A stretch of 64,000 nt of DNA from NCBI RefSeq assembly GCF_002161595.1, contig NZ_NFID01000003.1, forward strand, positions 124,001 through 188,000, in the 5' to 3' direction. The notes beneath the pieces were generated by a model that was not told the origin of the DNA, ran no database searches, and worked only from the letters and a program-made list of their open reading frames with translations. This document shows, piece after piece, positions 14,383 through 22,098 of the stretch. The translations under genes were made by a program, and so were the position numbers. The DNA is from Gemmiger sp. An50 (lineage in GTDB: Bacteria; Bacillota; Clostridia; Oscillospirales; Ruminococcaceae). Every line of letters begins with the position of its first letter. Position 1 is the stretch's first letter.

Positions 14383-16423
14383 GCATGAAATGACCATTGG
14401 GTTTATCGGCAACCCCAACTGCGGCAAGACCACCCTGTTCAATGCCTATACCGGAGCCAATCTGAAGGTAGCCAACTGGCCTGGCGTGACCGTGGAGAAG
14501 GTGGAAGGCGTGATGAAGGACCACGACCTCACCATTCACCTTGTAGATCTGCCCGGCACCTACAGCCTGACCTCCTACACTATGGAGGAGACAGTGTCCC
14601 GACAGTTCATTCTCAGCGACGAGGTAGATGTCATCATCAATGTGGTGGATGCCTCCGCACTGGAGCGCAGTCTCTATTTGACTTTGCAACTGTTGGAACT
14701 GGGGAAGCCGGTGGTGCTGGCCTTGAACATGATGGACATTGTGGAAAAGAGGGGCATGGAGATCGACCTGCACCGTCTGCCGGAGATGCTGGGCATCCCG
14801 GTGGTTCCAGTCTCCGCCCGGAAACGCCGTGGGTTGGACATCTTGCTCCATGCCGCCGCCCACCACAAAGATTGTACCGACCCGGACTGCTTGATCCACC
14901 ACCACAAGGTTTGCTCCAAACACCAGCACGATCACCACTCGGAATATGCCATGGTCTATTCCGACGAAATTGAGGACAAAATCGACCAAATCATGCCGGA
15001 GCTGAAGCGCCGCTACCCTGGCTTGACTAACTACCGTTGGCACGCGCTGAAGCTGCTGGAAGGAGACAAGGAGATCACGGAGAAGTACCCGGTGGATCTC
15101 CCCAAGGTGTTGGATCGCAGTTATGAGTCGGACATCATCAACCAGAAGTACGACTTCATCGGGGAGATTATAGGAGAAGTTCTGCTCCACAAAGAACGCC
15201 AGGACAAACTTACCGAACGGGCAGACAAGCTTCTCACCAGCAAGGTGTGGAGTATCCCCATTTTTCTGGGGATTATGGCCATCACCTTCTTTTTGACCTT
15301 CACCATCGGCGACTGGCTCAAGGGCTATTTCGAGCTGGGCATTGACTGGCTCTCCAGCGTGGCGCAACGTGGTTTAACGGCGGTTCACGCCGGGACAATC
15401 CTCACTTCACTGGTTGTAGATGGTATCATCGGCGGTGTGGGTACCATCGTCACCTTCCTGCCCAACATCCTGATCCTGTTTTTGTGCCTGGCACTGCTGG
15501 AGGACAGTGGTTATATGGCTCGTGTGGCCTATGTGATGGAGGGCGTTATGAGTAAGCTGGGGCTCTCCGGTAAAGCTTTCATCCCTATGTTGTTGGGCTT
15601 TGGCTGTACCGTGCCCGCTATTATGGCATCCCGTGCGCTAGAAAACAAGAGGGATCGCTTCAAGGTCATGTTGGTGACACCCTTCATGAGCTGCAATGCT
15701 CGACTGACCATTTACATCCTGTTCTCTGAGATGTTTTTCGGGGATAACGCCATGGTGGTGGCCTACTCCATGTACTTGATCGGCATCGTCGTTGCCATTG
15801 TGGTATCCGCCGTCATCCACCTGCTGGACCGGAAAAAGAGCGTCAATTACCTGATGATTGAGCTCCCAGAGTATAAGCTGCCCGATTCACGGACGGTGGC
15901 CATCTATGTGTGGGAGAAAGTCAAGGATTACCTGGAAAAGGCAGGTACTACGATTTTTATTGCCACATTGGCCATCTGGCTCCTGTTGAACTTTGGCCCC
16001 CAGGGCTATTCCCCGGATATGGCACAGAGTTTCGGGGCCATGCTTGGTAAGTGGCTGGTTCCCTTCTTTGCCCCCATTGGCTTGGGCTTCTGGCAGATTG
16101 CCGTGGCTCTGATTGCCGGTGTCTCCGCCAAGGAAGTGGTGGTGTCCAGCTGTGCTGTGTTGTTCGGCATTGTCAACGCCAGCTCGCCAGAGGGGATGAG
16201 TGCTTTTGCATCTGCATTGAACGGTATCGGCTTCGGGCCTCTCAATGCCTTCTGCCTGATGGTGTTCTGCTTGCTCTATATCCCCTGTGCGGCGGCTCTG
16301 GCTACTATCCGCAAGGAGTCAGGCAGTTGGGCATGGATGGGCTTCACTGCTCTCTTCCAACTGGTGGTGGCATGGATCGTTACCTTTGTAGTGTATCAGA
16401 TTGGATCGCTTGTATTGTTTTAA
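14375..16423 (+). CDS. feoB: Ferrous iron transporter FeoB
   Basis: The 682-residue membrane protein imports Fe2+. The N-terminal G domain shows G1 GNPNCGKTT (residues 11-19), G3 DLPGTYSL, and G4 NMMD. The C-terminal half has many hydrophobic segments including the Gate motifs GFGCTVPAIMASRAL and MLVTPFMSCNARL. A His/Cys-rich insertion lies between the G domain and the helical domain (around residues 165-190, HHKDCTDPDC and KHQHDHH segments), which may bind metal. It is followed by a small Cys-rich membrane protein gene. Confidence 0.97.
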   Translation: MSEHEMTIGFIGNPNCGKTTLFNAYTGANLKVANWPGVTVEKVEGVMKDHDLTIHLVDLPGTYSLTSYTMEETVSRQFILSDEVDVIINVVDASALERSLYLTLQLLELGKPVVLALNMMDIVEKRGMEIDLHRLPEMLGIPVVPVSARKRRGLDILLHAAAHHKDCTDPDCLIHHHKVCSKHQHDHHSEYAMVYSDEIEDKIDQIMPELKRRYPGLTNYRWHALKLLEGDKEITEKYPVDLPKVLDRSYESDIINQKYDFIGEIIGEVLLHKERQDKLTERADKLLTSKVWSIPIFLGIMAITFFLTFTIGDWLKGYFELGIDWLSSVAQRGLTAVHAGTILTSLVVDGIIGGVGTIVTFLPNILILFLCLALLEDSGYMARVAYVMEGVMSKLGLSGKAFIPMLLGFGCTVPAIMASRALENKRDRFKVMLVTPFMSCNARLTIYILFSEMFFGDNAMVVAYSMYLIGIVVAIVVSAVIHLLDRKKSVNYLMIELPEYKLPDSRTVAIYVWEKVKDYLEKAGTTIFIATLAIWLLLNFGPQGYSPDMAQSFGAMLGKWLVPFFAPIGLGFWQIAVALIAGVSAKEVVVSSCAVLFGIVNASSPEGMSAFASALNGIGFGPLNAFCLMVFCLLYIPCAAALATIRKESGSWAWMGFTALFQLVVAWIVTFVVYQIGSLVLF

Positions 16424-16469
16424 GTAAGCTGATTTTACGAAGCACACCAGATTGAGATAGGAGGTTTGT

Positions 16470-16604
16470 ATGGCATCTTTGATTTTGCTTGCCATATTGG
16501 CAGCGTATAGTATCTGGTCTCTGCGGCGCATGGTGAAACGGCGCAAAGAAAACCGCGATAGATGTGCCGGTTGCCCTTATCAAGGCACTGAAATGTGTCG
16601 ATAG
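16470..16604 (+). CDS. FeoB-associated Cys-rich membrane protein
   Basis: This 44-residue gene is short but has a clear GATAGGAGG site and an ATG. The product has one N-terminal hydrophobic helix (ASLILLAILAAYSIWSL), a basic stretch (RRMVKRRKENR) and a C-terminal CAGCPYQGTEMC cysteine motif. This is the layout of the FeoB-associated Cys-rich membrane proteins found after feoB in many anaerobes. It probably sits beside FeoB at the inner face and may handle iron or redox. Confidence 0.85.
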   Translation: MASLILLAILAAYSIWSLRRMVKRRKENRDRCAGCPYQGTEMCR

Positions 16605-16667
16605 AAGTTGCATTTTACCCAAGTGGCAGAACCTTTTACCCAAACGGAAGGATTGCTTTCAAAGGCA

Positions 16668-16696
16668 TTGACGATAAGGCATTGTCCGTGTATGAT
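16668..16696 (+). promoter_or_regulatory. Promoter of the HMA/ATPase operon
   Basis: TTGACG (16668-16673), a 17-base spacer and TATGAT (16691-16696) lie 68 bases ahead of the HMA protein gene. Confidence 0.65.
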
Positions 16697-16709
16697 GAAG
16701 ATACAGTTA

Positions 16710-16727
16710 AACGATGATTTAATTGTT
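16710..16727. promoter_or_regulatory. 18-bp imperfect palindrome, shared motif copy 2
   Basis: AACGATGATTTAATTGTT has the same outer arms as the copy in front of feoA and lies just after the promoter at 16668-16696, where a repressor would block initiation. Confidence 0.55.
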
Positions 16728-16764
16728 CTGATAACAGAATCAAATTAAGAGAGGAGTTTTCAAA

Positions 16765-16983
16765 ATGAAAAAAACTTATAAGATCGAAGTAGACTGCGCC
16801 AACTGCGCCAACCTGATGGAAGATGCCGCCCGCAAGACCAGCGGTGTGCAGAACGCTACGGTGAACTTCATGACCCAGAAGATGATCGTGGAGTTTGCTG
16901 AAGGTCAGGAGCCTGCCAGCGTGATGGCTGCGGTGCAGAAAGCCTGCAAAAAGGTGGAGCCCGACTGCGAGATCTTCCTGTAA
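16765..16983 (+). CDS. Heavy-metal-associated (HMA) domain protein, metallochaperone-like
   Basis: The 72-residue product is a free-standing HMA domain with the metal loop DCANCANLMEDAARK (CxxC at about residues 11-14), the DCxxC form seen in zinc/cadmium ATPase N-termini rather than the MxCxxC form of copper chaperones. The ATPase encoded 100 bases downstream lacks an N-terminal HMA domain, so this protein probably supplies that function in trans. A weak hairpin lies between the two genes. Confidence 0.9.
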   Translation: MKKTYKIEVDCANCANLMEDAARKTSGVQNATVNFMTQKMIVEFAEGQEPASVMAAVQKACKKVEPDCEIFL

Positions 16984-16999
16984 GAGCCATCCCCCACAG

Positions 17000-17034
17000 G
17001 TGCCCCGGACGCTACGGGCGGAAGGGGCACTTTT
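17000..17034 (+). terminator. Hairpin between HMA and ATPase genes
   Basis: GTGCCCC (17000-17006) pairs with GGGGCAC (17024-17030), followed by TTTTGTT. It may stop some transcripts and let the chaperone gene be expressed more than the ATPase gene. Confidence 0.5.
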
Positions 17035-17049
17035 GTTAATGAACAAGTA

Positions 17050-17067
17050 AACGATTAAGCAATTATG
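17050..17067. promoter_or_regulatory. 18-bp imperfect palindrome, shared motif copy 3 (weaker)
   Basis: AACGATTAAGCAATTATG keeps the left arm and the ATT core of the two other copies but has a poorer right arm. It lies 17 bases before the ATPase start codon. Confidence 0.4.
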
Positions 17068-17083
17068 GAAAGGAAAGAGCGAT

Positions 17084-19084
17084 ATGCAAGAAATGATTGA
17101 GAGCGGCTTGCTGATCGTGGTCGCGGTATTATCCGTGATCCTTCTCTTGATTGGCCAGCGGCCCAGCAGCGGCATGACAAAGAGACAGAAAATCATGTTG
17201 GGAAGAATCCTGACTGCAACGGTATTGCTGCTGGCATTGCAAACTTTGGGCTCCAGCGTCTTTGACCAGCTGGGCGCTGCCGGGCGCTGGGTACGATTGG
17301 CGCTCTATTTGGTCGATTACCTCATCATTGGCTATGATATTCTGCGAAAGGCATTCAAAGGTATCCGCAACGGCCAAGTATTTGATGAGAACTTCCTGAT
17401 GGCGGTAGCCACCATCGGTGCTTTGGCTCTGGCCGTCTATGAGAATGGTGATTATCTGGAGTCCATTGCAGTTATGTTGTTCTACCAGGTGGGCGAATGG
17501 TTCCAGAGCTACGCCGTGGGCAGAAGCCGCCGGAACATCAGCGACCTGATGGACATCCGCCCCGATTACGCGAACATCGAGCGGGACGGCAAGCTGGAGC
17601 AGGTGGACCCGGACGAGGTGGAGATTGGCTCCATCATCGTGGTGCAGCCTGGCGAGAAAGTTCCCATCGACGGCGTGGTGACCGAGGGTGTGTCCACCCT
17701 GAACACGGCGGCCCTGACCGGCGAATCTCTGCCCCGAGACGCCAAAGCAGGCGACGAAATTATCAGCGGCTGCGTCAACATGACCGGCGTGCTGAAGATC
17801 AAGACCACAAAAGAATTCGGAGAATCTACTGTCTCCAAAATCCTTGACCTGGTGGAAAATGCCTCCTCCCGCAAGTCCAAGTCGGAAGATTTCATCTCCC
17901 GCTTTGCCAAAATTTATACCCCGGCTGTCTGTTACGCCGCACTGGCTCTGGCCGTTCTGCCGCCGCTGGTTCGGATGTTTGCCCTCGGCCTGGATGCCGG
18001 ATGGGAAACCTGGATCTATCGCGCACTGACCTTCCTGGTGGCAAGCTGTCCCTGCGCGCTGGTCATCAGTATCCCGCTGTCCTTCTTCGCCGGTATCGGC
18101 GGAGCCAGCAAGGCAGGCGTACTGGTCAAAGGGTCTAACTATCTGGAAACCCTGTCCCAGACCAAGGTTGTCGTGTTCGATAAAACCGGAACCCTGACCC
18201 AGGGTGTATTTGAAGTCAACGGCATCCACCACAGCGAGATGGAGAACGCCAAACTGGTGGAATACGCTGCCCTGGCGGAGTCCGCCTCCAGCCATCCCAT
18301 CAGCAAGAGTCTTCAGAAAGCCTACGGCAAGGAGATCGACCGCAGCCGTGTCAGCGACATCCAGGAGATCAGCGGCAACGGCGTGATTGCCAAGGTTGAC
18401 GGGCACACCGTGGCTGCCGGCAATGACAAACTGATGGCGCGTATCGGTGTGGACTACATCAACTGCCACAGCGTGGGCACCATCATCCACATGGCGATTG
18501 ACGGCAAATATGCCGGGCATATCGTGATCTCCGATGTGGTGAAACCCACCTCCAAGCAAGCGATCCAGGCCTTGAAGGCGGCTGGCGTGCAAAAGACCGT
18601 CATGCTCACCGGCGATGCCAAGCGAGTGGCCGACCAGGTGGCCCAGGACCTGGGAGTCGATCAGGTGTACAGTCAGCTTCTTCCCGCCGACAAGGTGGAA
18701 AAAGTGGAAGCCCTGCTGAAAGACAAGCCGGAGAAGGCGAAGCTGGCCTTCGTGGGCGATGGCATCAACGACGCGCCGGTGCTGGGCCGTGCGGACATCG
18801 GTATCGCCATGGGCGCGATGGGGTCCGATGCAGCCATTGAGGCTGCCGACGTGGTGCTGATGGACGACGATCCCATGAAGATCTCCACGGCCATCAAGAT
18901 TTCCCGCAAGTGCCTGCGCATTGTTTACCAAAATATCGTGGTGGCAATCGGCGTGAAACTGATCTGCCTGGTGTTGGTGGCTCTTGGCTTCGCCAATATG
19001 TGGCTGGCCGTCTTTGCGGATGTGGGCGTGATGATCCTTGCCGTTCTGAATGCCATCCGCGCCCTGTTCGTAAAGAACCTTTAA
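17084..19084 (+). CDS. P1B-type heavy metal translocating ATPase (Zn/Cd/Pb type)
   Basis: The 666-residue product has a membrane-helix CPC motif (322-324, SCPCALVIS), the phosphorylated aspartate in DKTGTLTQG (D366), an SSHPIS nucleotide-domain motif, MLTGDAKR and VGDGINDAP. A lysine and DVG in the last helices (GVKLICL, FADVGVMIL) mark the P1B-2 class that exports Zn2+, Cd2+ or Pb2+. It has no HMA domain; a separate HMA gene is upstream. The following gene encodes an SmtB-like zinc-type sensor, which supports a zinc or cadmium export role. Confidence 0.93.
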   Translation: MQEMIESGLLIVVAVLSVILLLIGQRPSSGMTKRQKIMLGRILTATVLLLALQTLGSSVFDQLGAAGRWVRLALYLVDYLIIGYDILRKAFKGIRNGQVFDENFLMAVATIGALALAVYENGDYLESIAVMLFYQVGEWFQSYAVGRSRRNISDLMDIRPDYANIERDGKLEQVDPDEVEIGSIIVVQPGEKVPIDGVVTEGVSTLNTAALTGESLPRDAKAGDEIISGCVNMTGVLKIKTTKEFGESTVSKILDLVENASSRKSKSEDFISRFAKIYTPAVCYAALALAVLPPLVRMFALGLDAGWETWIYRALTFLVASCPCALVISIPLSFFAGIGGASKAGVLVKGSNYLETLSQTKVVVFDKTGTLTQGVFEVNGIHHSEMENAKLVEYAALAESASSHPISKSLQKAYGKEIDRSRVSDIQEISGNGVIAKVDGHTVAAGNDKLMARIGVDYINCHSVGTIIHMAIDGKYAGHIVISDVVKPTSKQAIQALKAAGVQKTVMLTGDAKRVADQVAQDLGVDQVYSQLLPADKVEKVEALLKDKPEKAKLAFVGDGINDAPVLGRADIGIAMGAMGSDAAIEAADVVLMDDDPMKISTAIKISRKCLRIVYQNIVVAIGVKLICLVLVALGFANMWLAVFADVGVMILAVLNAIRALFVKNL

Positions 19085-19119
19085 GGCTTTTGAAAAACTA
19101 TACGATGGGAGGGTCCCTA

Positions 19120-19437
19120 ATGAGTCAAATCTGGCCCAATGAACCACACGGGCAGGAGTTGGAAAACCTGACACAATTATTTAAGGCTCTTGGGGACCCT
19201 TCCCGGATGAAGATTTTATTCCAGATATGCGCTACCGAAGCCTGTGTCAGTGATGTGGCGGGTAGACTCGATATGTCGGAATCTGCCGTCTCTCATCACC
19301 TCCATGTTTTACGTATGAATGGGCTGGTACGCAGACGCAGAAGTGGAAAAACAATCCTTTACATTTTGGCAGATGACCATGTGCGCTCCATCATCGTACA
19401 AGGATGCCAGCACGTCAAGGAGTTGCCACACCATTAA
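19120..19437 (+). CDS. ArsR/SmtB family metal sensor (alpha-5 site type)
   Basis: The 105-residue product has the winged helix LGDPSRMKILFQI, CVSDVAGRLDMSESAVSHHLHVLR. Its last helix carries D-x-H-x10-H-x2-E (DDHVRS through QHVKE), which matches the alpha-5 zinc/cobalt site of SmtB and CzrA. The start is the ATG after GGGAGGG. It lies 35 bases after the ATPase gene and is probably its autoregulated repressor. The 18-bp palindromes upstream of the HMA gene and feoA are its candidate sites. Confidence 0.92.
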   Translation: MSQIWPNEPHGQELENLTQLFKALGDPSRMKILFQICATEACVSDVAGRLDMSESAVSHHLHVLRMNGLVRRRRSGKTILYILADDHVRSIIVQGCQHVKELPHH

Positions 19438-20018
19438 ACTATTTGTGTGTTTTAATGAATTATGTAGCCCTCAACCAGTTCACAATATCACTCAAAAATA
19501 GTTATATTCCTGTTTATTAGTTTACCTGTCTGCCGGATGGCGGCAAAGAAAAAAAGCCGTCGTTCAGCAGGTGGTAGTTAACCCGCGCAGGAGCGAGTGC
19601 AGGACGCCGCGAAGATGGAACAGCCAGGAGGTGATGGACAAACTGTTTCGGAGCGATCAACGTCCCTGTGCCCCGGATGGTGGCAGATTCGGCGCGATGA
19701 TGGCGCGGGGGCTTAAAGATACTTCCTCACGGCCCGCCAAAGACTTGGGGGGAACCCTGCGGCGCACGTTATGAACGACGCTGCGGAGTTATGACAGCCG
19801 CGCCAGCGGAGACCTGTTCTGTCCCCGGCGTCAGGGATGCGTGGCAAATGTGGCGTACTTACAGATTGATTTCACTGTGATTCCTGTCCCGGCGTTTAGC
19901 CGTTGGCAGGCAGAACAGTTCAAAATCAGATACCATGCGCTGGCAGTTTCGGCTGCCAGCGTATTCATGTGATTTTGAAAGCCACAACCACATCCTTGAC
20001 AAAGAAGGGAGAGATTAT
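19438..20018. other. Non-coding element backbone upstream of xis
   Basis: No convincing protein gene is seen in 581 bases; the short frames lack ribosome sites and family resemblance. It contains CTTGGGGGGAACCCT near 19745, similar to a stretch near 3636, and a hairpin at 19937-19962. Regions of this kind precede xis/int in Tn916/Tn1549-like elements, from memory. Confidence 0.4.
19937..19962 (+). repeat. Hairpin upstream of xis
   Basis: CGCTGGCAG (19938-19946) pairs with CTGCCAGCG (19953-19961) around a TTTCGG loop. It could be a terminator or attenuator for transcription reaching xis. Confidence 0.5.
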
Positions 20019-20249
20019 ATGGAAAAGCTATTTACAAGGAAAGAAGCAGCCAAAATCCTGGGAATCAGTATTGCAACGCTGGACACAGCCCGCAATAACG
20101 GTCTGATTTCCTATGTTCAGTATGTACAGAACGGCTGTGTCTATTTTACAGATGCAAGCCTCCAGGAGTACATCGCAAAATTCACGCATCGGGCAAAGCC
20201 GGTGGAAAAGTGTGTAACATATCGCAAAGCACGGAGCAGTGGAGCGTGA
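20019..20249 (+). CDS. xis: Excisionase (Tn916 Xis-like)
   Basis: The 76-residue product is a winged-helix MerR-like DNA-binding domain: LFTRKEAAKILGISIATLDTARNNGLISYVQY followed by a wing and a basic end. Size and position just before the integrase gene match the excisionases of Tn916-type elements, which bend the ends and direct excision. The ATG follows GGGAGAG. Confidence 0.9.
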   Translation: MEKLFTRKEAAKILGISIATLDTARNNGLISYVQYVQNGCVYFTDASLQEYIAKFTHRAKPVEKCVTYRKARSSGA

Positions 20250-20333
20250 GCCGATCCGTATCCTTGCCGGGATGAAAAGTGTCTGGTAAAACAAAGATAC
20301 AGCGCTGAATATGATTCTTGAGAGGTAACGGTT

Positions 20334-21554
20334 TTGGCAAAAAGAAAACGATTGATTCCAGATTATAGCACGGTTACGCTGAATGGCGTAGAGTATTACA
20401 GAACCCGAATTGAAGATGCCGATGGCAAGCGGGTCGCCCTTTATGCAAGAACCCCCGAAGAACTGTATGGCAAAGAAACAGAGGCGTTGGAGCAGGTTGG
20501 CCACGCACGGTTCCATCGGAAATCGCCAACAGTGGCAGAATACTGTGAAAAATGGTTGCTGATGCAATCAGTCCATGTGCGGCAGACTACCTTGACGGAT
20601 TACACCTCCAAGGTGAGGCGGCATATCATTAAGGAACTGGGAGAGATGCGGATGGCAGATGTAACACTGGATGACATCCAGCTCGCCCTCGTCCCAGTTT
20701 CCAAAAAATCGGCGTCGGTCTATAAATCCGTGGTAATCCTTTATAAATCCATTTTTCGGGCGGCAAAGGAAAGTCATGTGATCGAGGTGAATCCGACGCT
20801 CCATTTGAACGCAAAAGGCGGCGGTGTTCCGCAGGAGGACCGTCAGGCGTTGACGGATGAACAGGTCGAGCAACTTTTAGATGCGATCCGGGACTTGCCT
20901 CCTTATGTGTTTGTGATGATTGGATTATATGCCGGTCTGCGGCGGGAAGAAATACTCGCGCTCCAGTGGGATTCGGTGTATTTGGACACGGATACACCTT
21001 ATCTGACAGTCCGGCGGGCGTGGCACACGGAGCATAATCGGCCAGTCATTCTCACCGAACTAAAGACCAAGGCGGCAGAGCGGAATATCCCACTCCCGAC
21101 CTGCTTGGCAGAATGCTTGAGGGAGGTGAAGGAAACGTCTGACTCTGATTATGTGGTGGCGAATCGGGATGGCGGCCCGCTGTCCTACACACAGTTTAAG
21201 CGGCTGTGGCAATACATAGTGACACGGACCGCCAGACCGAGAGTGGCAAAAAAGCTGGTAGATGGGAAATATGTGAAGTATATCCTTTACCCACAGCGGG
21301 GAGAGAAGGCCCGGAACAACGGTCACTGTGTTTACAGCCTGGATTTCGAGGTCACTCCCCACCAACTCAGGCACACATACATAACCAACCTGATTCATTC
21401 CTCGGTTGACCCCAAAACGGTGCAGTACCTGGCAGGTCATGAGAGCAGTAAAATCACGATGGATATTTACGCCAAAGTCAAATACAACCAGCCGGATCAG
21501 GTCGTCAAAGCGATGGACGGCGCATTTGCCCAATGGGATACCATGTGGGCATAG
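20334..21554 (+). CDS. int: Tyrosine recombinase / site-specific integrase (Tn916-like)
   Basis: The 406-residue product starts at TTG (20334) after AGAGGTAACGG. It has an N-terminal arm-binding region (first about 70 residues), a SAM-like core-binding domain (about 75-165), and the catalytic domain with arginine in GLYAGLRREEIL, HQLRHTY (HxxR), GHESSKITMDIY (histidine and tyrosine). It cuts and joins the element ends. It is the last gene of the element before its right boundary; a strong terminator follows. Confidence 0.96.
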   Translation: MAKRKRLIPDYSTVTLNGVEYYRTRIEDADGKRVALYARTPEELYGKETEALEQVGHARFHRKSPTVAEYCEKWLLMQSVHVRQTTLTDYTSKVRRHIIKELGEMRMADVTLDDIQLALVPVSKKSASVYKSVVILYKSIFRAAKESHVIEVNPTLHLNAKGGGVPQEDRQALTDEQVEQLLDAIRDLPPYVFVMIGLYAGLRREEILALQWDSVYLDTDTPYLTVRRAWHTEHNRPVILTELKTKAAERNIPLPTCLAECLREVKETSDSDYVVANRDGGPLSYTQFKRLWQYIVTRTARPRVAKKLVDGKYVKYILYPQRGEKARNNGHCVYSLDFEVTPHQLRHTYITNLIHSSVDPKTVQYLAGHESSKITMDIYAKVKYNQPDQVVKAMDGAFAQWDTMWA

Positions 21555-21570
21555 AACAGGAAATACAGTA

Positions 21571-21604
21571 AGAGCGAGGCAAGAACGCCTCGCTCTTTGT
21601 TTTA
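21571..21604 (+). terminator. Rho-independent terminator after integrase
   Basis: AGAGCGAGGC (21571-21580) and GCCTCGCTCT (21587-21596) form a perfect 10-bp stem with a 6-base loop and a TTGTTTT tail. Confidence 0.85.
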
Positions 21605-21695
21605 CCCAATCCGTATCTTTGATTTAATCCGAGCTTTCTGATAAAAAAGGAGTGAAGGAACCAATTTGATTTGCGCATAAGAAAGGAAATTATCT

Positions 21696-22096
21696 ATGGC
21701 TAAGAAAAAAACAATCGCTTTACAAAGGACATTGTTGAATTAAGTTATCGATACATTGATGGAAACTGGGTAAAGATTGCAGAGACGGAAAAAACATCTG
21801 AACCAGACGAAGATGCCGGTGGAAGCGAAGGAACTGTGGAAACTACTGCAAAAATCCTTTGGCGAAATGCAACGGATTACGATGCCGGTCAGTGGCAGGT
21901 TGCCGAAGTCCCCAGCAATTGCCCCACTATCAACGACATCGAGTTCATCGGCGGCAAGTTCTATGCTGTAGGTGACGGAGACTGGATTATGGTTTCTGAA
22001 AATGGCAAGAAATGGACGCAGATGAACGTGATCAATGATCTGGGCAAGAACCTCTACGGCATTGCCGGTTGGGGCGATGATTGGGGGACGGATTGA
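21696..22096 (+). pseudogene. Frameshifted gene at the element junction, unknown function
   Basis: ATG at 21696 follows AGAAAGGAAAT, but the frame stops after 14 codons. A run of seven A at 21705-21711 separates it from an open frame beginning near 21704 that continues to 22096; one more A would join them into about 133 residues. The joined product is acidic in the middle (EKTSEPDEDAGGSEG) and ends with a segment like one blade of a beta-propeller (FIGGKFYAVGDGDWIMVSEN). It ends 2 bases before the prepilin start. Either a true mutation, slippage-based expression, or a sequencing error is possible. Confidence 0.55.
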
Positions 22097-22098
22097 TT

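Larger units (their letters stand above)
1..21604. mobile_element. Integrative element with Tn916-type int/xis (right part only)
   Basis: A Tn916-type excisionase gene (20019-20249) and a tyrosine integrase gene (20334-21554) sit at the right edge of a region whose content differs from what follows: redox, metal and DNA-repair cargo with several unrelated regulators and a radical SAM mobile pair. In this family int/xis lie next to one end, so the right boundary is probably just after the integrase terminator at about 21604. The left end, conjugation genes and attL are not in the window, so I cannot say whether it is an intact conjugative element or a remnant. Boundary and extent are inferred. 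Confidence 0.55.

Noticed and set aside
17129-19174. 681-codon minus-strand frame opposite the metal ATPase gene
   Set aside because: The plus-strand ATPase has all catalytic motifs; the minus frame has none.
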